In this document: positions 24,612-35,552 of the stretch, one piece after another | Layout of the letters: every line of letters starts with the position of its first letter | Position numbering within the stretch: position 1 is the stretch's first letter | NCBI GenBank assembly: GCA_964058805.1 | Contig: CAXKVV010001574.1 | Span: 1-48,213 of the forward strand | Reading direction: 5' to 3' | DNA from: Schoenoplectus triqueter | Taxonomy: Eukaryota > Streptophyta > Magnoliopsida > Poales > Cyperaceae | DNA length: 48,213 bases | Made by a program: the position numbers and the translations under genes | The notes under the pieces: generated by a model | What the model was told of the DNA's origin: nothing | The model's input: only the letters and a program-made list of their open reading frames with translations | The model's database searches: none

Positions 24612-26044
24612 ACTGTGTTAAGCCTGAAGAGGTATTTGAATAATTCATTCATTGCACATATGATTAAAGATTTTGTTTCAGTAGGCAACTACAATTTACT
24701 TAGACATTCAGTGTTGAACAAAAATGCACAAAAAAGTGAAGTTGAACTAGTTGGCGCCACAAATAGTAAACATAGAAAGAAACTATTAAGAAAAATCACT
24801 TATTAATTATTAGACTATGGTTAATTTTATACATCATAGATACTGGTACAGGACTCAAAACCGACAGTATGATATTTCAACAACTATGCTTATCAATATA
24901 TGAATGCCTAGATACCTACCAGTTGTGTTCTTATAAGAATCGGCACAATTTCAACATATATACAGTTTATCTCTTAAATTTTGTTTACTGCAGGATAATT
25001 CCAGATGGGACCGTTGAGATAGATTTTTCATTACACAGTAGAGCACGTGTGTAATGTGTTGTTGAGAACTTTGTTTAATTGATTTGGCGCATGTCGCTAT
25101 AGAGCAGTGCCGTGAATTTTACACTTTCGTGTCAGTGTGCATATGTAAATCTTGCCCATGCCAATAGAGCTTGTAATTTAACGGGTGTTGTTTTATGAAT
25201 AATGTGTGTAGCATGTATAGTGCACGGTTCTTCTGATACTTCTTATTTCCTATGATTTTTATTAAAAAGAGGTAGATAAATAAATAGATTACAATTTAAT
25301 TTTTTGTACCAAACGATTCACATATGACGCCTTAGTAATTAGAAGGTTTTACTATGAAAATCTCAAGTATTCATGCAAAAACTGTTCTGAATATTCATGT
25401 AATTTAAAGCCCTAGTGTTCATGTAGCTAAAATGGTTTTGTAAGGAAACCTCTAAATTCATTCATGTAATTAAGCTGCTGCTACACCAGGTAGCTTGGAT
25501 TTCTGGAGCAGCAAACTCAGAAATGTGGACTCCAAATGTCTTCGTCGCATGTAACCACAAAAATGGAACTGTAACTCGTTGCCAAAACATTGATCACGAT
25601 GTCAACGATGTAACAGAAATTCATTTAAATGGCCCAGTCCCACAAGCTCTAGCAACAACTCCAAAAGCCTTCAAGTGGTACCAGCGAAGCCACCTCCACA
25701 AGTAGTGCCTGTCGTTATCCCTAGTTGTATTGAATTGATTTATGACACGCTTATTTAATAATCAAATGAAGATGGGTCAATGGTTTTCCATAATAAATTT
25801 AAGAAAAAAAAAGAGTACAAAAATTAGTCTGGCTCAAGAAGAGGAGAAAAACAGAGACGCACTTGTATGCAAATAGAACGTACTAATTAATCAATAATGA
25901 AATACAAAATATGTTTCTCGATACTCTCATCAAGCTAAAGTAAAGCTAACAAATATAATGATAACAAGAAATACACAAACAAATGAATCAAGAAAATCAC
26001 TGAAAACTACAAAATTTTGTGTTATAAATTGAAGTATTTATTAT
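24612..26044. other. Convergent intergenic region between 5-phosphatase and choline kinase
   Basis: This holds the 3' ends of both genes. The plus-strand part (24612 to about 25260) is likely 3' UTR and downstream sequence of the 5-phosphatase. From about 25495 to 25705 the plus strand is open, ending WYQRSHLHK then a stop, with a possible splice acceptor (cag) at about 25488-25490. I recognise no family in it. The remainder is AT-rich with no gene visible. Confidence 0.5.
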
Positions 26045-28477
26045 CTAATATCCTAGTGCCACAGCTTTCATGAGCCAATATTGCTGGAACCGCTGCAATG
26101 CATACTCCTTGTAGTTGAAATCTATATCATTAACATGTTCCTACATATATATATATATATATAAAGTCAATGAAGAACTTGATAAAAAAGGCAGGAGAAA
26201 TTTTGATAACATGCGACTTACAGATATGATGCCCCAGAGTCCCCAAAATAAATGACTAGCAAGAGCATACTTTTCTATTTCTCTTATCAAGTCCTTGATT
26301 TCAACATCACTTGGTGTTTCACCTTCAACAAATAAAAAATAATGTGAAAAGAGGAGCAACTTTTGTAAACCCAAACAAATATTCAATCTTTCAAAAATAC
26401 CTGAAGAACTGAGGTATGTCTTTACAAATCTTCTACGCTCTTCCTCACCTAACAGAAGAAGAAAATGTATAAACTGCTAATAGCCTGATCACTCTTTTTC
26501 TTTTTGTCAGAAAATGTCTATTTGCTTTTTAGACGGAACAGACTATATATGAAAAAGAATATAGTGAAAGAGTAAAGAATAGAGACTGACTAGGGTACTT
26601 GGAGAAGTCTAAGACGTGAGGTGTATCAGTGTGATAATTAGCAGACATCTCACAGAAATGATTTGCAATATCAAATGCAATTGGATTGAAACTTGCGTAC
26701 TCATAATCCTGTTATTTTCTTAGAAGAGATATTTCAGAAAGAAGCACAGAATGAAAATTTGAATCTGGGCAGTACAGATCTGCATCATTACTGCCAACAT
26801 ATAGCTAAATTTATCAGTATTAAATAAAATTTCATTTCCTTCAGTTTATCATCTGGTTCTTACAAAAGGATTAAAATGAAGAATGGAGGGGGGAAGAGTC
26901 CTCTACCCCTACTGAAACCAGAAATTCACATCATGGACAAACATTCTCCCTCATTAAATCCAAAAATGTCCATGTAAACCCTACTTTCTTGCAGCTAGTT
27001 TCTCCGTACATAGGAAACAAGGGGCAATTTAAGCATTTTTTCATTTAAAAGAAGTCAATTGTGCACGAAACAATTCCCAAGCAAAAAGGATAACTTACAA
27101 TAATAGTGAGTTGACGGGTCTCTTCGTCTATCATGATATTGCCATATTGGAGGTCATTATGGCAAAACCCTATTCTGTCACCATCCCCGGAAAATGCCCT
27201 TTCCAACATGTTTATGTCCTCCCCTAAAATCTCTAAGCTAAATTCCTTTGCCTCTTCAACTGAACAAAGATTGAGAGCCTCCTTGGTCCAACTCCTGATG
27301 CATCAATTGCAGTTTTGCATATTTTTAAAAAACCTAATGTTAGATTTTAATTCACATATAGAACACCTAATTTTGTACTTTATTATCTCAAGAAACCCAG
27401 CATTGGCACTTGAACATTTGAGCCTACTAAACACAACAAAAAACTTAGACAAAAATAATATTGAGGATTTTAGCCACAACATAACTGTGTCAAGATTGTT
27501 ATGGCAAATACTTTACTTAAACAAACCTCAATCTTGGCCATAAAAGAACATTTCTTGGACCAGGCATATCAAGATTATGAAACTCCTGCAACTTGATCGC
27601 TATGAGTGATGATATTTCTGAGTTCCGCAGGTCAGCTGCTGACAAAGTCTGGAAAAAAATGAAAGTTACATGCATTTCTGAGCTCTGCCAACAAAGATTT
27701 CTAAAAGGCCAATGTCATTATGCAACCCCACAACAGGAAATATCATATCTCACTGTGCATACCATTACAAAACAACAAAAACATAAGCTAGACAAACTTT
27801 TGAAAAATGTACCCAAATTACCCTCATTTTCAGTATTCATGTATTCATAGAGAAGGAAGAGAATTAAAGTAAATTTGACATGCTAGAGGCAAGTGAGATG
27901 TTTCTCATTTGTAGGAGCAGATGTCATTAATAATTTGGTTTTATAGGATCAGATATTTCTGCATGCATCAGGTACTGATACCACACCAGTCATACTGTCA
28001 TACTCATCATCATTTCATGAACCCCTCAAGTTCTCAACCAATTTCTAGTTATAATTTTCAATGTGAACCAATTCAGTAAAGCAATCATATTTGAGGAAAA
28101 AAGAAAATATTTCAAAAGGACCAACATACCCTAGCATGGATAAATTCTTCGACCCGGCCATTAGCGAATCGGCCAAGCAATCTTGGCCCTTGCCCGTGCT
28201 TCGACATGCACTCAAATGTTCGTACCTCCATCTCTCGATCGAAGAACACATCCACACCTTCGCCATAGATCCTGACAATCACTCTTCTTGAGGGCCCCAC
28301 CGCTGGCCACTTGATCTGGTACACCTCGTTCGTCATCGCTCCTTTCAGCTGCACCACCTCCGGCGAATCGCATGCTGCCACGTCGCCCCACTCCGAAGCT
28401 AGATTCAGGAGAATTCTTCTTGCTTCTTCCGGGAACTGATAGATGCTCTTTTTCATTTGAGTCCCTTCATTGTCCAT
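26045..28477 (-). CDS. Choline kinase (choline/ethanolamine kinase family), 7 exons, complete
   Basis: Phosphorylates choline with ATP, the first step of the CDP-choline route to phosphatidylcholine; cytosolic in the family. Exons in coding order: 28477-28130, 27648-27527, 27294-27099, 26708-26591, 26448-26401, 26322-26222, 26140-26045. They sum to 1029 nt, giving 342 aa, close to the usual plant length, with no internal stop. Visible motifs: [12 protein letters not shown] at 44-55 (nucleotide loop), [15 protein letters not shown] (68-82), the Brenner-type catalytic HNDLQYGN at 202-209, and [18 protein letters not shown] from 223 (Mg-binding D223/E225). The C-terminal [11 protein letters not shown] also fits the family. 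The residues resemble Arabidopsis choline kinase (CEK1) more than ethanolamine kinase. The frame stays open upstream to an ATG at 28576, but 28477 matches the usual start distance from the SEWGDV block. It converges with the 5-phosphatase gene, 1.4 kb away. Confidence 0.95.
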
Positions 28478-28769
28478 ATTTACAATTCCCGAAGCACAAA
28501 AGGATCCAAAACGGGACACAAATAAATTCAAGCAATAAATAAGGCATATAATAGAGAACCCCCTTGATTCGTCCAATCCAAGTCACTTTTGCAAGATCTC
28601 GCTGAGGGTTTTAGTTGAAGAATTGACGAATTGACGGTTTCAAGGCTTTGCCTAGGGGAACATTTTTTTTTTTTTGATGATTTACGGGAACAATTTAAAA
28701 TTAGGATTAATCTGCATCGCGATTCCGATGTAAGAGAACAGAGATCACAGAGAAAGGGGTGGGAAGTGC

Positions 28770-28838
28770 CACGTGCACTGAGAACAAGATGCAACAACAC
28801 GTGTCTTGTCGGTCGCACTTTCGAGCCTTCTACACGTG
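28770..28838 (-). promoter_or_regulatory. Three G-boxes (CACGTG) upstream of choline kinase
   Basis: Perfect palindromic CACGTG motifs lie at 28770-28775, 28798-28803 and 28833-28838, about 290-360 bp upstream of the choline kinase ATG. G-boxes bind bHLH (PIF/MYC) and bZIP (ABF/HY5) factors in plants. Three within 70 bp of AT-rich DNA is more than expected by chance. That they control the kinase is inferred from position. The cluster may fall in the promoter or in the 5' UTR. Confidence 0.55.
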
Positions 28839-30151
28839 ATTAAGATTAACACTGTGATCATATGAATTTACGCGTACAGCTCAATTGATTAAGAAATTAA
28901 GCTTTGTGATCATTAAAAAAGCAAAATTGAACTGAATTATTCTCTCTCTTAATTAGAATGAATTAAAACAGAATAAATATGATTCCATTTCATACAATAT
29001 AATAATTTTATCTTATAAAGATAAAAAGAAGATAATTTCATTTCATAAATAGTTTAATTTATAGTAAATATATTAAGGTCCATTTTTATTATACCGTCCA
29101 TATATTTATCTATTCAACAAAATATATATCATTCATATATCGATTTATTATATAAAATGTTGATGTGTTTTCATAATATGCTAATAAATACTCTGATTTA
29201 AATTTAATTTCGGCTACAAACGGATAACCTTTTTTAGTAGTAAATGGGGGTGTCGAATTTACATAGATAAACACAAGTACCGGTTCTTACTAATTCACTA
29301 AGCTAGACGATAAAGTTCTGATTGAGTTGTTAACTAAAATGAACTAAAGTAAATAAATAAGTAAATAACACCAAAGGTCAAATTCAATAGCAAAGTTCTA
29401 GGGGTCTATGGTCTTTCTATCTACTAGTGCAATTAGGCAATTAAGAATAATTTTAATCAATTGAATATGTGTGCGAAGCTCTCTAATCTAAGATGATCAT
29501 GACTATCAGGGTCAAATTCAATAGCCCAAATTCAGTGTCTGTACTTGAATTTCAAAATTAAATATTAGAGTAGGATTTTTTTGTTCTGACCCATTAAATA
29601 AGCTAATATATTAGATGTGGTGTCCAGGCTTGATTAAAAAATTAGACTTCTAAGTTTCTGGATGTTGGGCAATTGAGCTACTCATGAATTTGGGCTATAA
29701 GTGTGCCTCGGCTTATTTAAAAGATGAATTATAGATTATTTAAAAACTAATGACTAGCATTGGTTATAGGTCAAAGTTGTATTATAGATTATTCAAATTT
29801 TACGACTAAGAAATTTACCCTAACAATCTAAAGTTATGATGTACTATTTAGGTTTCAATTATACTTAAGTAATGCAATTCAAGATTAAGTACTTCTCATA
29901 AATACTCAATTACAATTGAAAATGTACGACTAGATCATCGACTTCACGATTAGATGCTTGATCTCTAATCTAGTGTTGTTCTTTTAGGTCTGAGATTTTG
30001 AGCATGTACTTAATTGGTTTTATACTCTAATCGTTAAGTTCATATATTATAAGAGTAAGTTTTAATCATCTAATATACTATATGACATACGAAAAAATAG
30101 GAAAACTCAACAATGAGTAAAATTACGCATAATTTCAAGTGCTATTACCTC
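28839..30151. other. AT-rich region between choline kinase upstream DNA and the displaced terminal repeat
   Basis: No gene recognised. The tract ggtcaaattcaatag occurs at about 29376 and 29510. If the inversion model is right, the part next to 30152 is the interior of the terminal-repeat element. Confidence 0.45.
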
Positions 30152-30198
30152 AATTTGTTATATTTATTTATTTTATTTACTAAAATAAAAAAATCTGA
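30152..30198 (+). repeat. Terminal inverted repeat of the same element, end B, displaced by inversion
   Basis: Matches 33202-33247 (same orientation on the plus strand) and abuts the second copy of TCAGGATG, at 30199-30206, which leads straight into the spatacsin 3' piece. In an undisturbed insertion the two ends would be inverted relative to one another around the element. Here they are direct because a segment has flipped. Confidence 0.65.
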
Positions 30199-30340
30199 TC
30201 AGGATGCAACTTGCAGTGCATGCCATTGGATTTGGAGATGTGGTCGAGGCTTGCTAAAAAAAATGCTGGATGAGGTTCCTGACAATGCGGGCCCACTTGT
30301 CCTGCAAAGAGGTCGGGAGAGGTACCTTTCTCTTATGTGA
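30199..30340 (+). pseudogene. 3' end of spatacsin-like pseudogene, inverted piece
   Basis: Encodes the last conserved part of plant spatacsin-like proteins: RMQLAVHAIGFGDVVEAC, then after a frameshift in an A-run (about 30257-30265) MLDEVPDNAGPLVLQR and YLSLM followed by TGA at 30338-30340. These residues match the C-terminus of that family (PF14649 type) as I remember it. The piece lies on the plus strand, whereas the rest of the gene is on the minus strand from 33248 upward. Its first codons continue exactly where the 33248-33397 piece breaks off, so the exon was once continuous. TCAGGATG at 30199-30206 is repeated at the other break. Confidence 0.8.
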
Positions 30341-31318
30341 TTTTTCTCGTGAGCTGAATTTTCATGATTTTTTAATAATTATAAAATAAATTAAAATTTT
30401 TATGATTTTTTAATAATTATGAAATAAATTAAAATTTTAATAATAAATATGACGGATGCTAGTGGAGTGCCCGTTTAAAACGTATTAGTCCCGTTGGACG
30501 TCTTTTTTCCCAAACGCATCAGTCCTATTAACCCCTTTCAATTTAGAGAGCAGTGATTTCAGTATGAATCGTACAATACAGTATGAGTCCAAAGATTGTG
30601 CGCATTCTGTATCACACAAGCCATCATCGATTAAAATTGTGCGCATTCTGTCGCTTCCGCTTCCTCTCCTGATTGTTTCGTCATTGATAAGCAATTAAAC
30701 TTCTTTCTTGATCGCTTCGTCATCAATAACCAATTAATTTCCTTCCCGCTGGCTGCTATATTTATCACACTTAAGAGAGAAATCGCCAGGAGTTAGGAGA
30801 GGAAGAGGAAGAGGAAGCCAGGAGAGAGAAATTAAAATCAGGTTAGTTAATTTATCAAAATCTCTTAATTTATTATTTAATCTCTGTTAATTTGTTATTT
30901 AATCTCTATATTTTGTTAGTTAATTTGTCAAAATATCTTAGTTTGTTATTTAATTTGTCAAAATTTATTATTTATTTTTTGTTAATTTAATTTATTATTT
31001 ACATTTAAATAGTCAAACTCGGTCCGGATAAATTTTTATTTATTTTTATGTTTTCAATATTATTAAGTTAATTAGTTATTATGTTATATAAAATTAATTA
31101 CGTTATTTAAATGATTATTATGTGATATGAAATTATATTGGATAAATGATTATTATGTTATATAAAAATTATTATTATTTTTCTATTGTTAATGATTTAA
31201 AAATTATTATGTTAATGTAAAAAATTGATATAAAGTTGATATAAAGAACAATTGATGTAAAAATATATATAAGAACAGTCTAAAAAAGTCGATACAAACA
31301 ACAGTCTAAAAAAATATA
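30341..31318. other. AT-rich region beside the inverted pseudogene end
   Basis: About 30358-30540 resembles 3640-3790 (shared attatgaaataaatta and tttaaaacgta...cagtcc motifs), so it is a dispersed repeat of unknown class. A purine-rich tract (ggagaggaagaggaagagg) lies at about 30796-30830, followed by imperfect repeats of taatttgttatttaatctct. One of the inversion breakpoints should lie here. No gene is visible. Confidence 0.4.
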
Positions 31319-32573
31319 TCAATGCCTACGAAACATTCTCCGAATGAGAGACGGACTATACGTATCTCTCTGCCGAATTTCACGGCGATGACGCTCGTGT
31401 CTTACGTCCGGCGGTGCCTGCGTCTCGGACACTTGAGTGGACGGACCAGGAGTGTCGTACGATGACGCGCGCAGAGCATCATATTAGGTATCGGAGGTCC
31501 CAGCACTTGGATCGAGGCTCATCTGACTCATGAGCTGAGAGTACGACATGAAATTTCTCTAGAAAAAATCAAACTCATCAGTCATCGGTTTCGGCCCCGG
31601 GTTAGGTGTGCTGCTGATCGAACGATCATTAGCAGAGATATCGATGTCCTCAGGATCCATCGGAAGACCTGTACGAGTAAATTACACATATTAACATGAA
31701 TTAAATTATTAAAAATCAGTTAAATTAAAAATACACACAAGTTAAAAATTAAAAAATTTAAATATTAACCTGCAGAAGCAAGTATCGAAGTGAAAAATAT
31801 GTGGATGACCTACAAAATAAATTCATGAACGGTATAAAATTTGTAGTAAAAATTATACCGTTGAACGGTGTCGTCATCGGAGTTGGGAGGCAACTCTTGA
31901 AAATATTTACGCAAACACGAGAGTCGAATACCAAATGTCGAGAAATGAGTGTACTCGTTATCTTTCCCCCTATTCTTGATCTTAAACAGCCACGGGTTAT
32001 TGGTGATGTCATCATAACTATATGGATCGACATTCAACCCAATGAGTATCTCCACTGTCTCGCTCCAATTATCGTCAGTCACCCATATTATTGGTTTTCC
32101 TGTATTGTTTGAATTTATAAAATTAGATTAGTAGACTTCCAAAAAAATATAAAATAATATATTAAAAATTTAAAATATCTCTGATAGGTAATCCCCATAG
32201 ATAACACACGTCCTCTAGCGTCACCGTCAGCTCGCCGACTGATAGATGAAATGTTGACGTCTCTGGTCGCCACCTCTCAATAAGCGTTGTCAGGAGTGAT
32301 TTATTTAACTGACAATCACCCATAATCGCCATCTGGTACAGACCCAGTCGATGCAAATATGAATCCATCTACGCATTGTATGATATCTTCGGACGATGTG
32401 CGTTCAAACGGAGAGTGCTATGAGGCTGTAAAAATTATTTTGTTACGTACGACATGCTAAAATTATAAAGTATATTTTTTCCATATTATATGATAAATAA
32501 TACTTACATCAGTTCTGGCCCTCTACGACATATGTTTATTTTCGGGCACGACAAGCAGTTGCGGATATTCCAT
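31319..32573 (-). pseudogene. Plant mobile domain (PMD) gene remnant of a transposon
   Basis: Minus-strand pieces: MEYPQLLVVPENK (32573-32518, ending at a gtaagt donor, one TAG inside). Exon 32425 to about 32190 holds YLHRLGLYQMAIMGDCQLN...LIERWRPETSTFHLSVGE and LTVTLEDVCYLWGLPI. After an acceptor at 32099 come GKPIIWVTDDNWSETVEILIG and RLSCLRKYFQELPPNSDDD. A C-terminal piece ends SPSLIRRMFRRH at 31319. ERWRPETHTFHLP...VTLEDVAYLWGLP is the signature of the PMD family (PF10536; MAIN/MAIL1-like), known both as host genes and inside Mutator-like and Ty3/gypsy elements. Several TAG/TGA stops and a lost donor after WGLPI mark it as dead. It lies about 630 bp inside end A of the terminal-repeat element. 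Confidence 0.7.
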
Positions 32574-33201
32574 TTTTCACTACAATTATTTTAAAAAATT
32601 GTAATTTTGGTATAATTTTTGTATAATTTGGAATAGCTCGGTATAATTTGGTATAATTGAACAATTTCACATAATTAACCATCATACATATAATTAACAA
32701 TATTTGACCAAATTTAATCTAACAAATTTAAAATAATTAGCCTCATTAGTGTTAATACACAATTAAACTAATTACAACAACATATTTCAAAATTAACACA
32801 AAAATCAACACAAATCAACTAAATCAAACTATATTAATTATATTTCAATTATCACTATAATTATACTAATTAAATCTATTAAAATTACTAATTTTGATAA
32901 ATTCGGATTTAAATTTAAAATAAAAAATTACCTTCGAAATGACGATCAAATTGACGAATCGACGGGTTTTTTTCGACTCTCCTTCTAACGATAAAAAGTT
33001 TCGCGCAAACAGTTTATAAATTGGAGCAAAAATGAATTAGATCTAAAAAAATTTCGTATTTTTTTAAGAGAGGAGAAGGGAGGGGAGAGAGGGGAGTGGG
33101 AGGTGCTGTAAATGGAAATGAGACAGCTAGACCCGAATTTGAAACTCGGGTCCGTATTTTCTTTTTTTTTACGTTTCCAAAAGTAAGGAGATAAATGATT
33201 A
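32574..33201 (-). other. Probable 5' leader of the PMD element
   Basis: Between the terminal repeat and the PMD start. Contains a purine-rich tract on the plus strand (about 33066-33110) and AT-rich sequence; no frame is supported. It is probably the transposon's promoter and leader, by position only. Confidence 0.4.
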
Positions 33202-33247
33202 ATTTGCTATATTTATTTATTTTATTTACTAAAATAAAAAAAATCTC
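33202..33247 (-). repeat. Terminal inverted repeat of a Mutator-like element, end A
   Basis: A 46-bp segment that, except for one substitution and a one-base indel, repeats at 30152-30198. It abuts the 8-bp tract TCAGGATG of the spatacsin exon (minus strand, 33255-33248). An 8-9 bp target duplication and long A/T-rich terminal repeats fit Mutator-like elements. Confidence 0.65.
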
Positions 33248-33397
33248 CATCCTGACCCTCATACCTCTCGTCCTTTTCAAAAGACTCCTGAAAGACCAGT
33301 TGAGATGCTTCATCCATTCAGACGGCAAATCTCCTGGAGAAAGCCACACTGAAAAATGCGACTGGTCTCCCTAGCTGTCACCTCTGACGGATAAAAC
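33248..33397 (-). pseudogene. Spatacsin-like pseudogene, penultimate piece
   Basis: Minus-strand coding remnant. It begins after an AG acceptor with RFYPSEVTARETSRIFQ and, after a one-base frameshift, continues VWLSPGDLPSEWMKHL...SLLKRTRGMRVRM. In intact plant spatacsin-like proteins the same order appears (FYRAEVAARG, LPAEWAKYLGRSFRCLLKRTRD). It joins in phase to the exon at 34010-34074 across an intron at 33398-34009. The 3' edge is cut by a terminal-inverted-repeat element at 33247. Confidence 0.8.
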
Positions 33398-34009
33398 CTA
33401 CCACCACAGCATATGGACATTTTAATATATTTTTTTCTAGTTCTTATGAAAGAATTGTAACATTCAGATACAACAAGAGGGGTTTGGGTTGAACCTGACT
33501 CTTTGTTTTTATCAAAGCCAGTTATAAATTGTAACATTCAGATACATTTTGATTTATTTCTAGTTCTCCCTAGCTGTCACCTGTATGTACCAGCAAGGTT
33601 TTGGGGGGTTCTAAATGGGATTTGGGTTGAACCTGACTCTTTGTTTTTATCAAGGCCAGTTATAAATTAAATTGAACCCGCCAAAACCTTGCTGAAGCCT
33701 CACTGCATTTAATATTGGCAAAGCACATTAAAGAGGAAGTTGGAAAAGTTGGAACAAATAAGAACAAGGATATCCCTCAAAGGGCCAAAATATCCTCTCT
33801 ATAAATTCTATCACATCAATCTCTCATGTTAAAAAAAAAAGATATTACATAGATAATATAGGAGCAATAAAAAGATTCATTTAGCCCTGTTTCTTAAAAT
33901 GCTTTGAGACTCCGCAAATCATCAGGAAAATCACCACCTCCATGAAATACACTTAAAACCGCCTCTCTGAACTGCACACTGATTCTTTGTTTCTAATATA
34001 AAAACAAAC
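33398..34009 (-). repeat. Pseudogene intron with an internal duplication
   Basis: Intron between two spatacsin pseudo-exons. Tract tttgggttgaacctgact and its downstream neighbour appear at about 33483-33530 and 33620-33668. The ctccctagctgtcacct segment appears at about 33367 and 33566, the first copy inside the exon. Tgtaacattcagataca appears at about 33457 and 33530. The intron grew partly by copying the adjacent exon edge. Confidence 0.6.
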
Positions 34010-34074
34010 CTTAACAGCTCTTGAAGCATGGATGGCTGCAGTGGTAAAACAGCCACAAACTTGGAAACATACTG
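34010..34074 (-). pseudogene. Spatacsin-like pseudogene, exon part downstream of the copia insertion
   Basis: Reads VSKFVAVLPLQPSMLQELLR on the minus strand, then a GT donor (gtttgt). The motif FVAVLPLQPSML is a hallmark of the plant spatacsin C-terminal region. The 5' side of this exon is interrupted at 34075 by the LTR of a copia element, and the same exon resumes at 39164. Confidence 0.8.
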
Positions 34075-34346
34075 TGTGAAAATTGAAGAAAAACAGAATG
34101 AAGAATGATTAGTTTTTATTGCTAATTGTTTTCTGATCTTACAAGCAATATGTACATGATTATTTATAGGCTAGTTGTATTAGCCGTTGGAGAGTTTCCT
34201 AAATAACAACTACAAGATTATTTGCCTAATTACATCCTTATTATGAGCTAGGTACCAGATATGGATGCTAGCCCTTATTTGTTCCTATTTACAGCCTATG
34301 ATGAATATTCTGAGGCTATCATTTCTATTTTATCTATTTCTCAACA
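34075..34346 (-). repeat. 3' LTR of the minus-strand copia element
   Basis: 272 bp, identical to 38892-39163 except for three transitions. Preceded (minus strand) by a G-rich polypurine tract. The last pol codons run into it, with the stop at 34334-34336. Confidence 0.93.
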
Positions 34347-35552
34347 CTCCCCCTCAAGTGGGGTTCGAATAAATTTATTGAACCCAACTTGTCGAGTATG
34401 CTCAGATGGCTGTTCTTGTCGAGTGCTTTTGTGAAAATATCTGCCAGTTGTTCTTTGCTTCTGACAAATGGAGTTTCTATTTCCCCTGACTGCACTTTTT
34501 CTCTAACGAAGTGACAGTCCACCTCTATATGCTTTGTCCTCTCGTGGAAGACTGGGTTGGATGCAATATGCCGTGTAGCTTGATTATCACAATACATTTT
34601 CATGGTCCTTGTATGCTCTATTTTCATGTCACTGAGTAATTGCTTGATCCAGATAAGCTCACTTGCTGTGGATGCCATGGCTCGATATTCTGCTTCTGCA
34701 CTTGATCTAGCCACAACATTCTGCTTCTTACTTTTCCAAGTGACCAAGTTGCCACCTACAAATGTACAGAATCCTGTGGTTGATTTCCTATCGCAGCTGC
34801 CGGCCCAATCTGCATCAGAAAAACCAACCACATTGTTAGAATTATTTTTCTTCATCCATATTCCTTGACCTGGAGTGCCTTTAAGATACCTCAATATTCT
34901 ATCAATTGCACTTAAGTGGCTGGTACGTGGAGCATGCATAAACTGACTTATAACACTAACTGCAAAGGCAATATCAGGTCTGGTTACAGTAAGATAAATT
35001 AATTTTCCTACCATCCTTTGATATTGTCCTATGTCAGATAATGTCTCACCATCTTCAATTCCTAATTTAATATTTGTCTCCATAGGAGTACTAGCTGGTT
35101 TGGCTCCTAATTTACCAGTCTCTTTTAACAGGTCAAGAATATATTTTCTTTGGCATAGGAATAATCCTTTACTCGAATGGGCTATTTCTATTCCAAGAAA
35201 GTATGAAAGTTTTCCGAGGTCCTTAATGTCAAATTCTCTTTTTAAATATTGCTTGACTCTTTTAATTTCCTCATTATTATTTCCAGTAATGATAATGTCA
35301 TCTACATAAACAAGAATAATAATAGTGGTGTTTTGTAAATGCTTGATAAACATAGAGGAATCAGCAGTACTTTTAAAAAAATTAATTTTTAAAAGAGAAA
35401 AGCTTAGTTTGGCATACCATGCTCTTGGAGATTGCTTCAGACCATATATTGCCCTTTTTAGTTTACACACATGTGATGGGTTAGACTCATTTTTGTGGCC
35501 CGGAGGAAGAGTCATATAGACTTCCTCTTCTAAATTCCCTTGAAGGAATGCA
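34334..35552 (-). pseudogene. Copia reverse transcriptase and RNase H segment
   Basis: RT core with ETFTP downstream, LKRAIYGLKQSPRAWY and LVYVDDIIITGN (YVDD active site). RNase H with DADWAGSCDRKSTTGF and SSAEAEYRAMA, then RTKHIEVDCHFVREK near the end. Intact within itself; only the upstream frameshift and the two stops separate it from a complete polyprotein. Confidence 0.88.

Noticed and set aside
24984..25054. Possible extra last exon of the 5-phosphatase (…VEIDFSLHSRARV)
   Set aside because: The frame already ends cleanly at 24611 after the conserved SDHRP region, and no splice donor that would skip this stop was evident.
28478..28576. Upstream in-frame ATG extending choline kinase by 33 residues
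   Set aside because: The extension has no family similarity, and 28477 gives the usual distance to the conserved SEWGDV block. It is probably 5' UTR.
31758..32112. Overlapping frames on both strands in the PMD region
   Set aside because: Only the minus-strand frame containing the DDNWSETVEI and LSCLRKYFQELPP motifs matches PMD proteins; the others are shadows.
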